Shown here piece by piece: positions 7,789 through 11,027 of a stretch of DNA of 11,027 nucleotides. Source of the DNA: Flemingiibacterium sp964430755 (GTDB lineage Bacteria; Bacillota; Clostridia; Oscillospirales; CAG-272); assembly GCA_964430755.1 (NCBI GenBank), contig CAYSFT010000064.1, positions 1 through 11,027 of the forward strand, written 5' to 3'. Position numbers and translations under genes: made by a program. The stretch's first letter is position 1, and the number at the start of each line of letters is the position of its first letter. Under the pieces are notes generated by a model, which made no database searches, was not told the DNA's origin, and saw only the letters and a program-made list of their open reading frames with translations.

Positions 7789-9363
7789 ATGAAAGGTATT
7801 ATAATAAATCAGGATACAGACGGTCAACTTCGAAGCTACAGGGAAAAGCCGTTCACCATGGAGGAGCTTCGTGATTTCTTTCTGCAGTTTAAGGGAACAC
7901 ACATCACCGATTATTTTCTCTGCGTTTTTTCCCAGACGTCAATTTATCCGTCGAAGGTTTGCGAGAGTATGCTCGATAAATACAATTTCTTTCTCGAGAA
8001 AGACGGAAAGGTCGAGGACGTTCATCTGAACGCGATGAATCATATCTTCAATGTGCTCAAAAGCGATCATATTGCAGTATCAATTGATGCGCTGAAAGAA
8101 GCCGGCATCAACCCGTGGATAACATACCGTATCAATGATATCCACTATCTTGGCGATCACTTTTTCCGTAAAAACGAATCGCATATGCTCGACTCGTTCT
8201 ATATAGAGCATCCCGAGGTACAGCGAGTGAAGTTCCATCCGGAATTTGTTCACACAAATGCCGATTTTTCGCTTGACTTCACGCATAAGATCGTCCGCGA
8301 CCGTATGCTTGCGATAATTGATGAGTCAATCGAGCGCTATGATCCTTACGGAATCGAGATCGACTTTGCAAGAGAAATCGAACTGTTTGCAATCGGTTAC
8401 GAATATGAAGGTATTGAAATCATGAATCAGTTCTTCCGTGACGTTGATGCCATAACGAAGAAGTATGAAGCCAAATTCGGTCATCAGATCAAGGTTGCGG
8501 TTCATGTTGATTCCGATATTCAGGTTAACCTTGATTTTGGTCTTGATGTAATGCAGTGGGTTGCGGAGGGAATAGTTGACCTCGTAATCCCCGGATGCCG
8601 ATTTGAATCGAATGATAACAATATGCCGATAAAGCTCTGGTCAACACTCCTTAAGCCATACGGAGTTGAGCTTGGCGCTTCAATCGAAACCAATCTCATC
8701 CCCGGTGGAACCCATCGTGCTCTTGCTCCGAACATAGAAACGTATGCTGCGTGCGCTCACAGCTGCTATGATCAGGGTGCAGATAAGATTTATTTTTACA
8801 ATTATTTTAAGCACAGCATGTATGAACACTTTGAAAAGGGCGCACCTCGCATTGAGGATCCGGACAGACTCCCGTGGGATCACGATCAGTATTGGACTGT
8901 ACTCAACACATTCGGAGAGCCGGACGAGGTCGCAAAATTTAACCGCCGTCACACCACATCCATCAAGGATAAGCTTCCTCTTTGGAAAAAGAACACAAAT
9001 ATCTCAACCGAAAACCGCGGCGTAAATCAGGTTCCGGTAACTGTAAGCAGAGATACAAGCTTTAAGTTTCATGTCGGTAGTGTTCCGGCTGATGCAGAAG
9101 TGATTTTCAGGTTTGCCGTGGAAAACGACGAGGAAACACTTGCAAATCTGCCGCGAGTTTTTGCCAATTCCGAAGCGTGTGAATATATTGGTGACGTTAC
9201 TGATAACCGTTGGCATCGCGAAAGCAAGCTCTTCTGCTATAAGGTTCCGACAGCGGCGTGCCGTTCGATTATTGAAACCTATACAATTCTCAATAATACA
9301 AACACTCCCGGACGCCTGACCACCTTTACATATGCAGACGTATTTGTGAAGGTACACGATTAA
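7789..9363 (+). CDS. Cytoplasmic glycoside-hydrolase-like TIM-barrel paralogue
   Basis: GAGG (7778-7781) lies 7 bases before ATG. An in-frame TGA at 7777-7779 shows that no signal peptide has been missed, and the protein begins directly with barrel strand 1 (MKGIIIN, matching VNGIIIN in the upstream gene). It lacks both the export signal and the binding module, so it should act in the cytoplasm. All motif residues of the secreted paralogue are kept: R114, N116, D117 and H119; E190, D192, R195 and E196; D243; R271, E273 and D276; E300. The E190-to-E300 spacing is 110 residues, the same as E437-to-E547 in the paralogue. By hand, about half the residues match over the strand 5-7 region. A C-terminal beta domain (~residues 415-524) ends VKVHD. 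It probably processes imported oligosaccharides or glycoconjugates related to the substrate of the secreted enzyme. Family and reaction are not established. Confidence 0.7.
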   Translation: MKGIIINQDTDGQLRSYREKPFTMEELRDFFLQFKGTHITDYFLCVFSQTSIYPSKVCESMLDKYNFFLEKDGKVEDVHLNAMNHIFNVLKSDHIAVSIDALKEAGINPWITYRINDIHYLGDHFFRKNESHMLDSFYIEHPEVQRVKFHPEFVHTNADFSLDFTHKIVRDRMLAIIDESIERYDPYGIEIDFAREIELFAIGYEYEGIEIMNQFFRDVDAITKKYEAKFGHQIKVAVHVDSDIQVNLDFGLDVMQWVAEGIVDLVIPGCRFESNDNNMPIKLWSTLLKPYGVELGASIETNLIPGGTHRALAPNIETYAACAHSCYDQGADKIYFYNYFKHSMYEHFEKGAPRIEDPDRLPWDHDQYWTVLNTFGEPDEVAKFNRRHTTSIKDKLPLWKKNTNISTENRGVNQVPVTVSRDTSFKFHVGSVPADAEVIFRFAVENDEETLANLPRVFANSEACEYIGDVTDNRWHRESKLFCYKVPTAACRSIIETYTILNNTNTPGRLTTFTYADVFVKVHD

Positions 9364-9416
9364 CGGGGAAGTATTGTATCCCATAAAATTCGTTTCTTTT
9401 TCTTCTTTTTCCTCTA

Positions 9417-9463
9417 TCCCCCGAGAAACTGCCAAAACTTTCCGGGGGACAAATTATATTTTT
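9417..9463 (+). terminator. Intrinsic terminator of the three-gene operon
   Basis: TCCCCCG-A-GAAA (9417-9428) pairs with TTTCCGGGGGA (9439-9449): eleven base pairs, one bulged A (9424), 10-base loop. The sequence after the stem is A/T-rich with a T5 run at 9459-9463, somewhat distant, so efficiency may be moderate. It is preceded by a pyrimidine-rich stretch (about 9391-9423). It separates the barrel operon from the gene at 9648, which has its own promoter. Confidence 0.7.
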
Positions 9464-9544
9464 CGAAACGCAAGAATATAATTGTCAGTGGCAGATACAA
9501 GGAAAAAAAGTCACAAAATTACAAAAGATGTCTCATAAAAGCTA

Positions 9545-9573
9545 TTGACTAATTTGACAAAATATGATATAAT
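9545..9573 (+). promoter_or_regulatory. Sigma-A promoter for the CBM9-like surface protein
   Basis: TTGACT (9545-9550) and a perfect TATAAT (9568-9573) are separated by 17 bases. A TG at 9565-9566 gives an extended -10. Transcription should start near 9580, leaving a leader of roughly 68 bases before ATG 9648. No operator palindrome is obvious, so this looks like a strong, possibly constitutive promoter. Confidence 0.85.
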
Positions 9574-9588
9574 AGCCCCGTAAGAATA

Positions 9589-9618
9589 AAGATTTACATA
9601 AATTTTATTGCAAATCTT
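9589..9618 (+). other. 5' leader stem upstream of the CBM9-like gene
   Basis: AAGATTT (9589-9595) and AAATCTT (9612-9618) form a perfect seven-base-pair inverted repeat around a 16-base A/T-rich loop, close to the predicted 5' end of the mRNA. Such stems can stabilise transcripts. It is A/T-rich and weak, so a function is only a possibility. Confidence 0.3.
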
Positions 9619-9647
9619 ATTTCAAAATGAAGAAAGGAATTTTTATC

Positions 9648-10823
9648 ATGAAAAAGCTTTTAACCTTAATTCTTACCCTGTGTCTCGTATCGACACTCTT
9701 TGCAGTGGTTCCCGTATCTGCTGCAGACGGCGAAGTCCTTGTTGGTACCCCTAACGTAGACGGCGTTCTCGACGACATCTACAAGCAGTCTCTCACTGTT
9801 GTTTACGACGGCGATCCCGCAAAGAACGACGTTGACGGCGATTGGTGGGATGCTTCCGCAACATTCTATGCACTTTACGATGACAAGTACGTTTACTTTT
9901 GCGCAGTGGTAAAGGATGACGACGTTGTCGGTGCGGCTGACGCTTACGTCCTCCGTGACAAAAACCCCTATGCTAACGACTGCGTTGAGTTCCGTCTCGA
10001 CTTTGCTAACAACCCTGATAAGGCATACAACGAATCCGACACCTTCTTCAAGGTTGGTGTTGACGCTCTCGACAGGAGAAAGTACACATTCTTCAGTGAT
10101 GTTGTTGATATCAACACCTGTATCTCAAAGTCCAGAGTGACCTCCGATGGATACATCATTGAGCTTGCTGTTCCTCACAGCACCAACGAGTATAACCAGC
10201 TCATCACCTCAGGTAAGCTTGGTATTACATACTGGCTCTTCGACCTCCATGCAGATGCAGAGGGTATCGTAAAGCCGATCAATGAGGTTGACTATGTTCA
10301 CTACGCTATCCAGGCAGAGGGCAAGGCAAACACCGAGTGCTCCTATTACAATCTTTCCACTAAGAAGGTAACCGGTAGCGCAACTCCCACTCCCGATATC
10401 ACTCTCCCTGCAGATACCACCACAGCTGCTCCCGATACCACTGCAGCTCCCGAGGAAACCACAGAGGCTCCCGAGGCTGACACAACCGCAGCTGAGGTAG
10501 AAGAAACCACTGCAGCAGAAGTAGAGGATACCACTGTAGCTGAGGTTGAGGACACCACTGCTGCAGAGGGTGAAGATACCACTGAAGGCGAAGACACCGC
10601 AGAGGGCGAAGACACCACTGTTGCCGAAGATGTTGATACCACTGTTGCTGAAGAAGAAACCACTGCAGTAGAAGACGAGGACACCACCGTTGCCGATGAA
10701 GAAACCACCGCAGCTGATGATGAAGAAAAGGGCGGTCTCCCTGTTGGCGTAATCATCGCAATCGTTGCAGCAGTAGTTGTAATCGCAGGTATTGCAGTTG
10801 TACTTGCAAAGAAAAAGAAGTAA
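9648..10823 (+). CDS. Membrane-anchored CBM9-like surface protein
   Basis: ATG 9648 is preferred over the in-frame ATG 9627. AGAAAGGA (9631-9638) is well spaced only for the former, and the product then begins with a classic signal peptide (MKKLLTLILTL, cleavage near VSA at residue 25). The protein has 391 residues. Residues ~30-240 match the CBM9-like / carbohydrate-family-9 fold: GTPNVDGVLDD at the start, a DDKYVYFCAVVKDDD strand pair, and a YANDCVEFRLDF strand. This family binds sugar chain ends in some xylanases and occurs in many surface proteins. Residues ~244-360 are a Thr/Glu/Asp/Ala linker. Residues ~363-387 are a hydrophobic helix (VGVIIAIVAAVVVIAG) followed by KKKK, giving outside-to-inside anchoring. 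No LPXTG motif is present. It is a monocistronic gene with its own promoter and terminator. It probably captures glycans at the cell surface; an adhesin or structural role is possible. Confidence 0.8.
   Translation: MKKLLTLILTLCLVSTLFAVVPVSAADGEVLVGTPNVDGVLDDIYKQSLTVVYDGDPAKNDVDGDWWDASATFYALYDDKYVYFCAVVKDDDVVGAADAYVLRDKNPYANDCVEFRLDFANNPDKAYNESDTFFKVGVDALDRRKYTFFSDVVDINTCISKSRVTSDGYIIELAVPHSTNEYNQLITSGKLGITYWLFDLHADAEGIVKPINEVDYVHYAIQAEGKANTECSYYNLSTKKVTGSATPTPDITLPADTTTAAPDTTAAPEETTEAPEADTTAAEVEETTAAEVEDTTVAEVEDTTAAEGEDTTEGEDTAEGEDTTVAEDVDTTVAEEETTAVEDEDTTVADEETTAADDEEKGGLPVGVIIAIVAAVVVIAGIAVVLAKKKK
10413..10722 (+). repeat. Degenerate tandem repeat encoding acidic Thr-rich linker
   Basis: At least ten imperfect copies of a GA(T/C/A)ACCAC(T/C)G-type core encode (D/E)TT-V/A-A-E units, with Ala/Pro-rich spacers at the start and Glu/Asp-rich ones later. 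Unit length varies. It is a low-complexity, likely extended spacer between the sugar-binding domain and the membrane helix. Such tracts are prone to length change by slippage or recombination, and the Thr residues are possible O-glycosylation sites. Confidence 0.75.
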
Positions 10824-10848
10824 TATATAACAATAACTAAACTTTTTC

Positions 10849-10890
10849 AATCAAAGGCGTGGTTTTATACTGCGCCTTTTGATTTTTCAA
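10849..10890 (+). terminator. Intrinsic terminator after the CBM9-like gene
   Basis: AATCAAAGGCG (10849-10859) pairs with CGCCTTTTGATT (10873-10884) with one bulged base and a 13-base loop. The 3' arm runs into a T-rich stretch (TTTTT at 10883-10887, then more T further on). It lies 25 bases after the stop codon. Confidence 0.85.
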
Positions 10891-10918
10891 TATTTTTTCA
10901 TAAAATTCTTTTCTCCTC

Positions 10919-10947
10919 TTGACAAAACTGAAAGTATCATGTATAAT
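10919..10947 (+). promoter_or_regulatory. Consensus sigma-A promoter for tRNA-Leu
   Basis: TTGACA (10919-10924) and TATAAT (10942-10947) are both perfect, with a 17-base spacer, as expected for a stable-RNA promoter. A second overlapping TATAAT at 10947-10952 has a poor 22-base spacing. Transcription should start near 10954, about 24 bases before the mature tRNA 5' end. Confidence 0.9.
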
Positions 10948-10977
10948 ATAATAGTCGTCGGGAAAACCGATTGATAC

Positions 10978-11027
10978 GCGAGAGTGGCGGAACTGGCAGA
11001 CGCGCACGTTTGAGGGGCGTGTGGTTC
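10978..11027 (+). tRNA. tRNA-Leu(GAG), 5' part
   Basis: The acceptor 5' strand GCGAGAG (10978-10984) is followed by U8-G9 and a leucine-type D arm (GCGGAACTGGCAGACGC). The anticodon stem-loop CACGT-TTGAGGG-GCGTG places GAG in the anticodon. The gene is cut by the window end before the long variable arm and T arm, so completeness cannot be judged. Other tRNA genes may follow. Confidence 0.9.

Noticed and set aside
9391..9423. Pyrimidine-rich tract before the operon terminator
   Set aside because: Striking by eye, but it lies on the 5' side of the hairpin, so it cannot be its T-run; no function can be supported.
9554..9559. A second TTGACA near the 9545 promoter
   Set aside because: It is only 8 bases from TATAAT; TTGACT at 9545 has the correct 17-base spacing.
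9627..9629. In-frame upstream ATG as start of the CBM9-like gene
   Set aside because: No Shine-Dalgarno precedes it, and the AGAAAGGA inside its first codons serves ATG 9648, which gives a normal signal peptide.
10209..10850. Long minus-strand open frames (213 and 136 residues) opposite the CBM9-like gene
   Set aside because: They are Gly/Cys- or Ser/Val-rich mirror images of the Thr/Glu/Ala repeat, with no ribosome binding site and no domain; the + strand gene has signal peptide, fold, anchor, promoter and terminator.

Overview
This window looks like part of a genome from an anaerobic Firmicute of the class Clostridia, probably an Oscillospiraceae/Ruminococcaceae-type gut or rumen bacterium. 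That placement is an inference. It rests on moderate GC content, strong AAGGAG ribosome binding sites, consensus TTGACA/TATAAT promoters, a Thr/Glu/Ala/Pro-rich linker on a surface protein, and the polysaccharide-binding content. No taxonomic marker gene is complete.

Layout, all on the + strand: (i) the last 16 codons of an unidentified gene (to 53). (ii) A 139-base intergenic leader packed with hairpins (54-192). (iii) A 1737-residue secreted protein made almost wholly of about eleven beta-sandwich, carbohydrate-binding-like modules with no visible catalytic domain (193-5406). (iv) Twelve bases later, a 770-residue secreted protein with one such module, a TIM-barrel glycoside-hydrolase-like domain and a C-terminal beta domain (5419-7731). 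(v) After a 57-base gap with a strong hairpin, a 524-residue paralogue of the barrel plus C-terminal domain, with no signal peptide (7789-9363). (vi) An intrinsic terminator, then an independent promoter and a 391-residue surface protein: signal peptide, CBM9-like domain, low-complexity acidic Thr linker, C-terminal membrane anchor (9648-10823). (vii) Another intrinsic terminator, then a perfect-consensus promoter and the 5' part of a tRNA-Leu(GAG) gene cut by the window end.

The three genes from 193 to 9363 are probably one transcription unit, possibly continuing from the truncated gene at the left edge, since no convincing promoter lies in 54-192. The natural reading is a polysaccharide or glycoconjugate utilisation locus. 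The giant modular protein would bind the substrate outside the cell, the secreted barrel protein would act on it, and the cytoplasmic paralogue would act on imported products. No transporter or regulator is visible, and neither substrate nor reaction can be read from the sequence. The most interesting point is the pair of barrel paralogues. They share a full set of acidic and basic motif residues in the same register, one exported and one cytosolic, and I cannot place them confidently in a named glycoside hydrolase family. Second is the hairpin-rich leader, whose segments can pair in two mutually exclusive ways.
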